In this document: one piece after another, positions 1 to 5,941 of the stretch
Layout: the number at the start of each line of letters is the position of its first letter
Position numbering within the stretch: position 1 is the first letter of the stretch
NCBI GenBank assembly: GCA_002898955.1
Contig: BEIP01000104.1
Span: 1 to 5,941, forward strand
Direction: 5' to 3'
Length of the DNA: 5,941 bases
Origin: a bacterium HR39
GTDB taxonomy: Bacteria; Pseudomonadota; Alphaproteobacteria; Geminicoccales; Geminicoccaceae
Position numbers and translations under genes: made by a program
Notes under the pieces: generated by a model
What the model was told of the DNA's origin: nothing
Database searches by the model: none
Seen by the model: the letters and a program-made list of their open reading frames with translations, nothing else

Positions 1-5
1 GGCGT

Positions 6-878
6 TCACGACGATTCGCGCCGCAGCACCACCACGCGCGGAATGCCGGCGAGATCCGGCCGCACCTCCACCGCGGCGAGACCGTGGGAGCGGGCGATGC
101 CCAGCACCGCGCCGCTCTGGCCGCGGCCCACCTCGAGCACCGCGAGCCCGTGTCGGGCGAGGATGCGCGGCAGATCGGCGAGGATGGCGCGATACGCATC
201 GAGCCCCTCCCGCCCCGCCTCGAGGGCGTGGTGCGGCTCGTGGCGCACCTCGGGCGGCAGGATGCGCATCTCGTGGCTCGCCACATAGGGCGGGTTGCTC
301 ACCACCAGATCGAAGGGGCCCGAGAGCGCCTCGGCCCAGTGGCAGCACACGAATCCGGCGCGATCCGCCACGCCGTGGCGGCGGGCGTTGCGCCGGGCGG
401 GCGGCAGTGCCGGGAAGGACAGGTCGGTCCCCACCCCGAAGGCGGCCGGCATGTGCACCAGCAGCGTGACCAGAAGACAGCCCGAGCCGGTGCCGATGTC
501 CACAAATCGCAGCGGCCGGCCGGGATCGCCGATGTGGGCGAGGGCGCGTTCCACCACGAGCTCGGTCTCCGGGCGCGGCACCAGCACCTCGGGGCCGACC
601 TCGAACTCCAGCCCGAAGAATTCGCGCCGTCCCAGAATGTAGGCGAGCGGCTCGCGGGCGGCGCGGCGCTCCACCATGTCGCGAAAGCGCCGCACCGCGT
701 CTTCGGGAATGCGCAGATCCGGCTCGGCGAAGAGACGCGTTCGCGGAAGGCCGCTCGCCGCCTCCAGCAGGATGCGCGCCTCCAGCGCCGCATCCGGCAC
801 GCCGGCCGCGGCGAGGCGACGTCTCGCCGCGGCGAGGAGGGTCGCGACGGTGGGCTCCGCGTCCTCAGGCGTCGGCAT
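6..878 (-). CDS. prmC: PrmC (HemK family), release factor glutamine N5-methyltransferase
   Basis: Uses S-adenosylmethionine (SAM) to methylate the glutamine of the GGQ motif in release factors RF1 and RF2, which speeds peptide release at stop codons; cytoplasmic. The 290-residue product has the usual length. Residues 1-75 form the helical N-terminal domain that grips the release factor. Residues 83-106 hold the family's REFFGLEF...LVPRPETE stretch. The SAM-binding loop is FVDIGTGSG at 125-133, Asp152 fits the ribose-binding acid, and the catalytic NPPY is at 195-198. The C-terminal [13 protein letters not shown] block (about 214-230) is also typical. The ATG lies inside the end of prfA (14-base overlap), with no good Shine-Dalgarno at normal spacing: the nearest purine run, on the minus strand at 898-904, is 19 bases upstream. 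Translation is therefore probably coupled to prfA. Oddity: His180 (CCHW) replaces the Asp usually found in the DW motif. Stop is TGA, 5 bases from the window edge. Identification is firm. Confidence 0.96.
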   Translation of the reverse strand: MPTPEDAEPTVATLLAAARRRLAAAGVPDAALEARILLEAASGLPRTRLFAEPDLRIPEDAVRRFRDMVERRAAREPLAYILGRREFFGLEFEVGPEVLVPRPETELVVERALAHIGDPGRPLRFVDIGTGSGCLLVTLLVHMPAAFGVGTDLSFPALPPARRNARRHGVADRAGFVCCHWAEALSGPFDLVVSNPPYVASHEMRILPPEVRHEPHHALEAGREGLDAYRAILADLPRILARHGLAVLEVGRGQSGAVLGIARSHGLAAVEVRPDLAGIPRVVVLRRESS

Positions 879-1968
879 GGGCGAGGCGGCGGGCGCGCTC
901 CTCCGCGATCAGGGCCTCGACGATCTCGTCGAGCCCCTCGCCCTCCAGCACGGATTCGAGGTCGTGGCGGGTGAGGCCGATGCGGTGGTCGGTCACGCGA
1001 TTCTGCGGGAAGTTGTAGGTGCGGATGCGCTCGGAGCGGTCACCGGTGCCGATCTGGCGGCGCTTTTCCGTCACCTCCTCCTCGTGGCGGCGCCGGCGTT
1101 CCAGCTCGAACAGCCGCGCGCGCAGGATCCGCATGGCGCGGGCACGGTTCCTGTGCTGGGAGCGCTCGTCCTGCACGCTCACCGTGATGCCGGTGGGGAT
1201 GTGGGTGATGCGCACGGCCGAATCCGTGCGGTTGACGTGCTGGCCGCCGGCTCCCGAGGCGCGGAAGGTCTCGATGCGCAGATCCTTCTCGTCGATCACC
1301 ACGTCGTGTTCTTCGGCCTCGGGCAGCACCGCCACGGTGGCGGTGGAGGTGTGAATGCGCCCGCCCGATTCGGTGATGGGCACCCGCTGGACGCGGTGCA
1401 CGCCGGCCTCGAAGCGGAGCCGTCCGTAGGCGCCCCTGCCCACCACCCGGCAGATCGCCTCGCGCACGCCGCCCAGTTCCGTCTCGTGGAGGTGCAGGAT
1501 CTCGAGGTCCCAGCCGTGGCGGGCGGCGTAGCGCTGGTACATGCGCAGCAGATCCGCCGCGAACAGCGCCGCCTCCTCGCCGCCGGTGCCGGCGCGGATC
1601 TCGAGGATGGCGTTGCGCTCCTCCGCCTCGTCCTTCGGCAGAAGCGCGATGCGCAGTTCGCGCTCGAGTTCCGGCAGCTCGTGCGCGAGGCGGTGCAGTT
1701 CCTCGCGGGCGAGCTCGCGCAGCTCGGGCTCCGCCTGCGGATCGCGGGCGAGCGCCCGGGCCTCGTCGTACGCCTCCACCGCGCGGCGCAAGCGTTCGGC
1801 GATCTCCGCCACCGGCGAGAGCTGCGCGTATTCGCGGGCGAGCTCGCCGTAAGACTCGGGATCGGCCTCGGCCATCTTCCGCTCGAGCCCCGCGCGCCGC
1901 CCGAGGAGCTGCGCCGCCACTTCGGCGAGATGGTGGTCGTAGGCGAGGCGCTCGTCCGGCAGGCTCAT
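865..1968 (-). CDS. prfA: Peptide chain release factor 1 (RF1)
   Basis: Recognises UAA and UAG stop codons in the ribosomal A site and triggers hydrolysis of peptidyl-tRNA. The product is 367 residues, close to the 360 of E. coli RF1. Residues 1-110 are the helical N-terminal domain, rich in Arg, Glu and Leu. [11 protein letters not shown] (about 123-133) opens the core. The stop-codon reading tripeptide of the PxT class is Pro197-Ile198-Thr199, in [14 protein letters not shown]; this PxT form, rather than the SPF of RF2, identifies RF1. The catalytic GGQ is at 241-243 within [16 protein letters not shown]. The C-terminal [14 protein letters not shown] block (327-340) is also diagnostic. The start ATG overlaps the TGA of hisS as ATGA, and the end overlaps prmC by 14 bases. 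The only Shine-Dalgarno-like sequence is a run of five G about 10 bases upstream, so coupling to hisS is likely. Ile in the tripeptide is less common than Ala, Val or Asp, as I recall. Confidence 0.97.
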   Translation of the reverse strand: MSLPDERLAYDHHLAEVAAQLLGRRAGLERKMAEADPESYGELAREYAQLSPVAEIAERLRRAVEAYDEARALARDPQAEPELRELAREELHRLAHELPELERELRIALLPKDEAEERNAILEIRAGTGGEEAALFAADLLRMYQRYAARHGWDLEILHLHETELGGVREAICRVVGRGAYGRLRFEAGVHRVQRVPITESGGRIHTSTATVAVLPEAEEHDVVIDEKDLRIETFRASGAGGQHVNRTDSAVRITHIPTGITVSVQDERSQHRNRARAMRILRARLFELERRRRHEEEVTEKRRQIGTGDRSERIRTYNFPQNRVTDHRIGLTRHDLESVLEGEGLDEIVEALIAEERARRLAHADA

Positions 1969-3224
1969 GCGCGATCGGCCCCCAGCGCGGCCAGGGTGTC
2001 GGCGAGCCCCGCCCGCGGCACGAGGCGCTCTTCACCGGAATCGAGATCGCGCAGCCGCACCGCCTCTTCCGCCATCTCCACCTCGCCGAGGAACAGGGCG
2101 AAGCGGCAGCCGAGCCGGTCGGCCCGCTTCAAGCGGGCCTTCGGCGAGCCGCGGTAGGCGAGATCCACCACGAATCCGGCGCGGCGCAGCTCTTCCGCGA
2201 TCCTCCACGCCTCGCGCTCGGCCGCCTCGCCCACCGGCACGAGTTCCACGGGTCGCGGTGCCGGCGGGGCGCCCTCCACCAGCATGGAAAGCCGCTCCAC
2301 GCCCGCCGCCCAGCCCACGCCGGGAACGTCGGGCCCGCCCATCTGCGCCACCAGACCGTCGTAGCGGCCGCCGGCCAGCACCGCGCCCTGGGCGCCGAGT
2401 TCGGTGGTGAGGAACTCGAAGGCGGTGTGGGTGTAGTAGTCGAGCCCGCGCACCAGATGCGGGTCCTCGACGAAGGGCACGCCGAGGTCGGCAAGGCGCG
2501 CCTTGACCTCCTCGAAGAAGGCGCGCGAGTGGGGCGAGAGGAAGTCCCACAGCACCGGGGCATCGGCCACCACGGCGCGATCGCGCGGATCCTTGGAGTC
2601 GAGGATGCGCAGCGGATTGCGCACGAGCCGCTCGCGGCTCTCCTCCGAGAGCTCGTCGCGGTGGCGCTCGAGATAGGCCACCAGCGCCCCGCGATAGCGC
2701 GCACGGCTTTCCGGATCGCCGAGCGTGTTGAGGTGCAGCTCGGTGCGCGCCGCGATGCCGAGCACCTCGAGCAGGTGGCGGCCCAGCGCGATCACCTCCA
2801 CGTCCGCCGCCGGCTCGGCCGCACCCAGCACCTCCACCCCCACCTGGTGGAACTGGCGCAGCCGCCCCTTCTGCGGCCGCTCGTAGCGGAACATGGGGCC
2901 CTGGTAGAAGAACTTGCGCGGCAGCGCCTGCAGGAGCCCGCCGGAGATGGCGGCGCGCACCACCGCGGCGGTGCCCTCGGGCCGCAGGGTGATGCTCTCC
3001 CCGCCGCGATCCAGGAAGGTGTACATCTCCTTGGTCACCACGTCCGAGGTCTCGCCGAGGGTGCGGGCGAACACCTCGGTGAACTCGAACACGGGCGTGG
3101 CGATCTCCTCGAAGGCGCAGCGCAGGGCGAGGTGCCGGGCGGTGTCGGTCACGTGCAGGTGCCGGCGCAGCTCCTCGCCGAGCAGATCGCGGGTGCCGCG
3201 CACCGGCTGCAGACGCGGGGCCAT
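1965..3224 (-). CDS. hisS: Histidyl-tRNA synthetase (class II)
   Basis: Charges tRNA-His with histidine using ATP; a cytoplasmic dimer. From the chosen ATG the product is 419 residues (E. coli enzyme 424). PVRGTRDLL (7-15) is the usual start of the catalytic domain. The substrate loop RPEGTA is at 81-86. Motif 2 ([16 protein letters not shown], then RLRQFHQ) spans 105-127. The histidine-specific [15 protein letters not shown] is at 257-271 with the catalytic Arg259. Motif 3 (GGRYDGL through GVERL) spans 295-322. The anticodon-binding domain follows from about 330. The reading frame stays open to 3401, but the extension is unlike the family, and this ATG has a GGAG Shine-Dalgarno 7 bases upstream. 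Only 4 bases separate it from the ispG stop, and its TGA overlaps the prfA ATG. Motif 2 is of the standard bacterial type rather than the divergent form found in many alphaproteobacteria. Confidence 0.97.
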   Translation of the reverse strand: MAPRLQPVRGTRDLLGEELRRHLHVTDTARHLALRCAFEEIATPVFEFTEVFARTLGETSDVVTKEMYTFLDRGGESITLRPEGTAAVVRAAISGGLLQALPRKFFYQGPMFRYERPQKGRLRQFHQVGVEVLGAAEPAADVEVIALGRHLLEVLGIAARTELHLNTLGDPESRARYRGALVAYLERHRDELSEESRERLVRNPLRILDSKDPRDRAVVADAPVLWDFLSPHSRAFFEEVKARLADLGVPFVEDPHLVRGLDYYTHTAFEFLTTELGAQGAVLAGGRYDGLVAQMGGPDVPGVGWAAGVERLSMLVEGAPPAPRPVELVPVGEAAEREAWRIAEELRRAGFVVDLAYRGSPKARLKRADRLGCRFALFLGEVEMAEEAVRLRDLDSGEERLVPRAGLADTLAALGADRA

Positions 3225-3228
3225 GCGC

Positions 3229-4470
3229 TCACTCCGCCGCCCGGGTGCCGCCGAAGCGGCTCTCCACGTAGTCCTCGACGATGCGCTTGAAGCGCTCGGC
3301 CAGATCGGGGCCGCGCAGGGTCGCGACCTTGCGTCCCTCGACGAAGACGGGAGCGGCCGGCTGCTCGCCGCTTCCCGGCAGGCTGATGCCCACGTGGGCA
3401 TGGCGGCTCTCGCCGGGCCCGTTCACGATGCAGCCCATCACCGCCACCTGCAGGTCCTCCACACCGGGATAGCGCACGCGCCACTCCTTCATGCGCGCAT
3501 CCAGCCAGCCCTCGATCTCGGCGGCGAGCTCGCGGAAGTACGAGCTGGTGGTGCGCCCGCAGCCCGGACAGGCCGAGACGCTCGGCGAAAAACGGCGGAT
3601 CCCCAGCGCCTGCAGCACCTCGCGGCACACCCGCACCTCCCCGGTGCGCGGCTGGCCGGGCCGCGGCGTGAGGGACACGCGGATGGTATCCCCGATGCCC
3701 TCGAACAGCAGGATGGAGAGCGCCGCGGCGCTCGCCACCACGCCCGCGATGCCCATGCCGGCCTCGGTGAGGCCCAGATGCAGGGCATAGCGCGAGCGGC
3801 GGGCGAGCTCGCGGTAGACGGCGATCAGATGGGGCACGCGCGAGACCTTGGCGGAGATCACGATGCGGTCCGCCGCAAGCCCCACCTCCTCGGCGCGGCG
3901 CGCGCTCTCCAGCGCCGAGCGCACCAGCGCCTCGCGCAGCACGGCATCGGCCGGCCACGGCTCGGAGCGCCTCGCGTTCTCGTCCATGAGCTTCGCGGCG
4001 AGGTCCTGGTCGAGGCTTCCCCAGTTCACCCCGATGCGCACCGGACGGTCGTGGCGGATCGCCGCCTCGATCACCCGCTCGAAGCGCAGATCGCGCTTCC
4101 CGCCGAAGCCCACGTTGCCCGGATTGACCCGCAGCTTGTCGAGCGCCGGGGCGAGCTCCGGCACTTCCGCGAGCAGCCGGTCGCCGTTGTAGTGGAAGTC
4201 GCCGACGAGCGGCACCTCCTCGCCGAGCTGCAGCAGGCGCTCGCGGATCTTCGGCACGGCGCGCGCCGCCTCGAGGTCGGGCACGGTGATGCGCACGATC
4301 TCGCTGCCGGCGGCGGCGAGCTCGCGGATCTGCCGCACCGTCGCCTCGACGTCGCGGGTGTCGGTGTCGGTCATGCTCTGCACCACCACCGGCGCGCCGC
4401 CGCCGATCACCACGCGGCCGACGCGCACGGCATGGGTGACATGCCGGCGGATCTCGGGAAGGGCGATCAT
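3229..4470 (-). CDS. ispG: 4-hydroxy-3-methylbut-2-enyl diphosphate synthase (IspG/GcpE)
   Basis: Sixth enzyme-catalysed step of the MEP isoprenoid pathway: reductive ring opening of 2-C-methyl-D-erythritol 2,4-cyclodiphosphate to HMBPP by a [4Fe-4S] enzyme fed by flavodoxin or ferredoxin. From this ATG the product is 413 residues. Residues 1-290 form the TIM-barrel part: [16 protein letters not shown] (30-45), LRVNPGNVG (113-121), LGLTEAG (242-248), [10 protein letters not shown] (258-267). The cluster domain has Cys301, Cys304 (CPGCGRT) and Cys347 (GCIVNGPGE), with the conserved Glu354 just after. The protein is about 40 residues longer than the E. coli enzyme (372), including about 11 extra between Cys304 and Cys347; I recall this as usual for alphaproteobacterial IspG. 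The open frame runs on to 4659, but the extra stretch is low-complexity and unlike the family, so 4470 is preferred although the ribosome site is weak (GCGGA, 9 bases upstream). First gene of the ispG-hisS-prfA-prmC operon. Confidence 0.96.
   Translation of the reverse strand: MIALPEIRRHVTHAVRVGRVVIGGGAPVVVQSMTDTDTRDVEATVRQIRELAAAGSEIVRITVPDLEAARAVPKIRERLLQLGEEVPLVGDFHYNGDRLLAEVPELAPALDKLRVNPGNVGFGGKRDLRFERVIEAAIRHDRPVRIGVNWGSLDQDLAAKLMDENARRSEPWPADAVLREALVRSALESARRAEEVGLAADRIVISAKVSRVPHLIAVYRELARRSRYALHLGLTEAGMGIAGVVASAAALSILLFEGIGDTIRVSLTPRPGQPRTGEVRVCREVLQALGIRRFSPSVSACPGCGRTTSSYFRELAAEIEGWLDARMKEWRVRYPGVEDLQVAVMGCIVNGPGESRHAHVGISLPGSGEQPAAPVFVEGRKVATLRGPDLAERFKRIVEDYVESRFGGTRAAE
3232..3235 (-). 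promoter_or_regulatory. Shine-Dalgarno of hisS, inside the end of ispG
   Basis: The minus strand reads GGAG here, 7 bases before the ATG at 3224, just upstream of the TGA stop of ispG. It decides the hisS start against the longer open frame reaching back to 3401, and places hisS initiation where ribosomes finish ispG. Confidence 0.7.
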
Positions 4471-4547
4471 CCGGAAACGTCCGCTCGCGGATGGCGGGAA
4501 GGCCTTCTGCCCGGCCGATATGGGCGATCCCCGCAGGCCGGACAAGG

Positions 4548-4563
4548 CGGCCTCCGGAGGCCG
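4548..4563. repeat. Perfect 16-base palindrome CGGCCTCCGGAGGCCG
   Basis: The sequence equals its own reverse complement over 16 bases. As RNA it could fold into a 6-base-pair stem with a CCGG loop. It sits 77 bases from the ispG start and 122 bases from the dehydratase start. It could be an operator for a dimeric regulator, a stem-loop in the ispG 5' leader, or chance in GC-rich DNA. No T run follows on either strand, so it is not a standard terminator. Confidence 0.5.
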
Positions 4564-4653
4564 GCGTGGCGTCGCCGTCACACCGGCGCGTGGCGCACGC
4601 GACGCACTTGCGCCGACCCCCGACTCGCGGCATAGGAGAGATCGGGTCCCGTC

Positions 4654-4669
4654 GATCAACCATAAATTG
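4654..4669. promoter_or_regulatory. AT-rich patch, candidate promoter element(s)
   Basis: GATCAACCATAAATTG is the most AT-rich stretch in the window. On the plus strand ATAAAT or TAAATT (4662-4668) resembles a -10 box, but it lies only about 17 bases from the GTG, and no good -35 box is seen near 4640. On the minus strand TTGATC (4654-4659) matches four of six bases of a -35 box, with a poor -10 (TATGCC at 4629-4634, 19-base spacer) toward ispG. Neither is convincing alone; the AT content is the main evidence. Confidence 0.3.
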
Positions 4670-4673
4670 AGCG

Positions 4674-4679
4674 AGGAGG
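4674..4679 (+). promoter_or_regulatory. Strong Shine-Dalgarno AGGAGG before a GTG start
   Basis: A full AGGAGG lies 6 bases before the GTG at 4686. This fixes the dehydratase start at a non-ATG codon and suggests efficient initiation, unlike the weak site before ispG on the other strand. Confidence 0.85.
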
Positions 4680-4685
4680 GCGATC

Positions 4686-5756
4686 GTGGCGGTCGATCCC
4701 GTCTTCTGGCTCCATCGGCGGGTCCTGGTCACCGGCCATACCGGCTTCAAGGGCATCTGGCTGTGCGCCCTGCTGCGGGCGCTCGGCGCCGAGACCGCCG
4801 GCATCGCGCTGCCGCCCGATCACGCCGCACCGCTGTGGCGGGCGAGCGGCCTCGAGGCCGACCTCGAGCACCACCTGTGCGACCTGCGCGACGGCGGGCG
4901 CGTGCGGGCGCTGGTGCGCGCCATCCGGCCGGAGATCGTCTTCCACCTCGCCGCTAGGCCCCTGGTGCAGGAAGGGCTGCACGATCCGCTCGCCACCTTC
5001 GCCGTCAATCTCGGCGGCACGCTCAACCTGCTGGATGCGCTGCGCGGCGAGCCCGACCTGCGCGCCGTGGTCGTCGTCACCACCGACAAGGTTTACCGGG
5101 CGGAGGCGACCGCGCACCGCGAGGACGCACCGCTCGGCGGCGAGGATCCCTACAGTGCCAGCAAGGCCGCGGTGGAGCTCGCGGTGGCCTGCTGGCGCCG
5201 CTGCTATCTGCCGCCGGAAGACGGCGTCGGCCTCGCCACCGCCCGGGCCGGCAACGTGATCGGTGCGGGCGACTTCGCGCCCGGCCGCCTGGTCCCCGAC
5301 ATCGTGCGCGGCGTCTTCGCCGGCGAACCGGTGGTGCTGCGCCACCCCGACCACCGCCGCCCCTGGCAGCACGTCCTCGATGCGCTGGACGGCTATCTGC
5401 GGCTCGCCCAGGCCCTCGCCCGCGAACCCGCCCGCTTCTCCGGCGCCTTCAACTTCGGGCCGGACGCGGACCGGCCGCCCACCGTCGCCGAGCTGGCGCG
5501 GCGGCTGCTCGCCCACTTCGGCCGCGGCGAACCGATCGAACGGCCGCGCGAGGACCTCGAACGCCCCCATCTCGCGCTGGATTCGGGGCGCGCACGGCGA
5601 CTCCTGGGCTGGGCGCCGCGGCTCGATCTCGAGACCACCCTGCGCTGGACCGCCGAGGGCTACCGCGAGCTCCTCGAGGAGGGCACCGCCGGCTTCCTCG
5701 AGCGTCAGATCGCCCGATACGCCGATGCGGCACCCGCCCGGGAGGCCGCCGCATGA
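4686..5756 (+). CDS. rfbG: CDP-glucose 4,6-dehydratase (extended SDR family)
   Basis: Converts CDP-glucose to CDP-4-keto-6-deoxyglucose with bound NAD+, the entry to CDP-linked deoxysugars such as the 3,6-dideoxyhexoses and branched sugars of O-antigens. The 356-residue product fits the family (about 350-360). The nucleotide-binding loop is TGHTGFKG at 16-23; the GHTGFKG wording marks CDP-glucose rather than dTDP-glucose dehydratases. HLAARPLV is at 87-94. Thr133, Asp134 and Lys135 (TTDKVY) fit the dehydratase site, where the dTDP enzymes have Asp-Glu. The SDR pair is Tyr156 and Lys160 (YSASK). GNVIGAGD (189-196), RLVPDIVRG (201-209) and [14 protein letters not shown] (225-238) form the substrate side. 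Starts at GTG behind a strong AGGAGG. Its TGA overlaps the ATG of the next gene as ATGA, so the two are co-translated. Some members act on other CDP- or NDP-sugars; the class is firm, the exact substrate less so. Confidence 0.93.
   Translation: MAVDPVFWLHRRVLVTGHTGFKGIWLCALLRALGAETAGIALPPDHAAPLWRASGLEADLEHHLCDLRDGGRVRALVRAIRPEIVFHLAARPLVQEGLHDPLATFAVNLGGTLNLLDALRGEPDLRAVVVVTTDKVYRAEATAHREDAPLGGEDPYSASKAAVELAVACWRRCYLPPEDGVGLATARAGNVIGAGDFAPGRLVPDIVRGVFAGEPVVLRHPDHRRPWQHVLDALDGYLRLAQALAREPARFSGAFNFGPDADRPPTVAELARRLLAHFGRGEPIERPREDLERPHLALDSGRARRLLGWAPRLDLETTLRWTAEGYRELLEEGTAGFLERQIARYADAAPAREAAA
5741..5745 (+). promoter_or_regulatory. Shine-Dalgarno of the downstream nucleotidyltransferase
   Basis: GGAGG lies 7 bases before the ATG at 5753, inside the last codons of the dehydratase gene. 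It supports the start of the partial gene that follows and allows initiation beyond simple stop-start coupling. Confidence 0.7.
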
Positions 5757-5941
5757 CCGCGCCGCGCGAGGTCCCCGTCTTCGTGCTGTGCGGCGGCATG
5801 GGCACGCGCCTCAACGGCTCCGGCGCGCGCCTGCCCAAACCGATGGTCGCGATCGGCGACCGGCCGACGCCGCTGCACATCGTCGAATCCTACGCCCTCT
5901 TCGGATTCCGCCGCTCCGTGCTGTGTGCCGCCTGGCGCCCG
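5753..5941 (+). CDS. Sugar-1-phosphate nucleotidyltransferase, probably glucose-1-phosphate cytidylyltransferase; N-terminal part only
   Basis: Partial: 63 codons are present and the frame is open to the window edge. The likely reaction is CTP plus glucose-1-phosphate giving CDP-glucose, the substrate of the preceding dehydratase, though only the nucleotide-binding part is visible. VFVLCGGMGTRL (9-20) is the nucleotidyltransferase signature, with GGMGTR binding the triphosphate, and LPKPMVAIGDRP (27-38) carries the conserved KPM. The spacing between the two blocks equals that of RfbF. The wording differs from classical RfbF (AGGLGTR...SEET...KPKPM, then a conserved WHIM): here it is CGGMGTRL, no SEET, PKPMV and PLHIV. 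This looks more like the CGG/PKPMV subgroup of the NTP_transferase family that I recall beside polysaccharide genes. The overlap with the dehydratase makes a CDP-glucose role the best guess; another nucleotide or sugar cannot be excluded, so no symbol is given. Confidence 0.85.
   Translation, partial: MTAPREVPVFVLCGGMGTRLNGSGARLPKPMVAIGDRPTPLHIVESYALFGFRRSVLCAAWRP

Larger units (their letters stand above)
4471..4685. other. Divergent intergenic region between ispG and the CDP-sugar genes
   Basis: This 215-base stretch is the only sizeable non-coding sequence in the window. It must hold the start signals for the minus-strand ispG operon and for the plus-strand dehydratase gene, because both begin here and point outward. 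It contains a perfect 16-base palindrome (4548-4563), a short self-complementary AAGGCCTT (4499-4506), two copies of AGGCCGG (4535-4541 and 4558-4564) and one markedly AT-rich patch (4654-4669). The ispG frame remains open across most of it, but in such GC-rich DNA this is expected by chance. I see no tRNA, known riboswitch core or rho-independent terminator with a T run. Confidence 0.75.

Noticed and set aside
898..904. GGAGGAG on the minus strand as the ribosome site of prmC
   Set aside because: It is 19 bases before the prmC ATG with no start codon at normal spacing; it simply encodes part of the RF1 C-terminus (EER).
676..2157. A 493-codon open frame on the plus strand opposite prmC, prfA and the end of hisS
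   Set aside because: It crosses three real genes on the other strand, has no domain or ribosome-site support, and is a composition artefact.
2427..3290. A 287-codon open frame on the plus strand inside hisS
   Set aside because: It mirrors the hisS codons and its product has no family features.
3225..3401. N-terminal extension of HisRS to 478 residues
   Set aside because: The added 59 residues are unlike any HisRS and overlap the ispG C-terminal coding region. The ATG at 3224 has a GGAG ribosome site and gives the normal length.
4548..4563. Palindrome as a rho-independent terminator
   Set aside because: No run of T follows on either strand, and the site lies upstream of both genes, not after a stop codon.
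2914..4635. A 573-codon open frame on the plus strand opposite hisS and ispG
   Set aside because: It lies antisense to two firmly identified genes. Its product is rich in His, Arg, Ala and Gly without any recognisable motif, as expected from GC-rich codon periodicity.
4471..4659. N-terminal extension of IspG to 476 residues
   Set aside because: The added 63 residues are Arg, Ala, Pro and Ser rich and not conserved in the family; the ATG at 4470 gives a normal IspG start.
4656..5570. A 304-codon open frame on the minus strand opposite the dehydratase
   Set aside because: The plus-strand frame has all the SDR motifs and a strong ribosome site; the minus frame is its shadow.

Overview
The window is very GC-rich (about 70% by eye) and densely coded. 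It holds two gene blocks pointing away from each other. The left three quarters is a housekeeping operon on the minus strand, read right to left: ispG, hisS, prfA, prmC. The right quarter starts a plus-strand sugar-nucleotide cluster: a CDP-glucose 4,6-dehydratase (rfbG type) followed by the first 63 codons of a sugar-1-phosphate nucleotidyltransferase (rfbF type), cut by the window edge. Between them lies a 215-base non-coding region that must carry the promoters for both directions.

The organism is a bacterium using the MEP isoprenoid pathway. The high GC, the longer form of IspG and the ispG-hisS-prfA-prmC order, which I recall from alphaproteobacteria, suggest a GC-rich alphaproteobacterium, perhaps of the Rhodospirillales kind. 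That placement is inference; there is no rRNA or other strong phylogenetic marker here. Composition looks the same in both blocks, so nothing seen by eye marks the sugar genes as newly acquired.

The minus-strand operon is extremely compact: 4 bases between ispG and hisS, a 4-base ATGA overlap between hisS and prfA, and a 14-base overlap between prfA and prmC. It links an isoprenoid Fe-S enzyme, a tRNA synthetase, release factor 1, and the methyltransferase that modifies the GGQ glutamine of that release factor. The last two are a direct substrate and enzyme pair.

The plus-strand pair is also translationally coupled (ATGA overlap). It probably makes CDP-4-keto-6-deoxyglucose from glucose-1-phosphate and CTP, a precursor for deoxysugars or branched sugars in surface polysaccharide or glycans; the later steps lie outside the window.

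I found no RNA genes, CRISPR array, insertion sequence or clear terminator. The points most worth a second look are the divergent intergenic region with its perfect 16-base palindrome, the dehydratase-first gene order with a non-standard nucleotidyltransferase, and a His in PrmC where the family usually has Asp. I see no convincing sign of a wholly undescribed system; most of the window is ordinary core genome.
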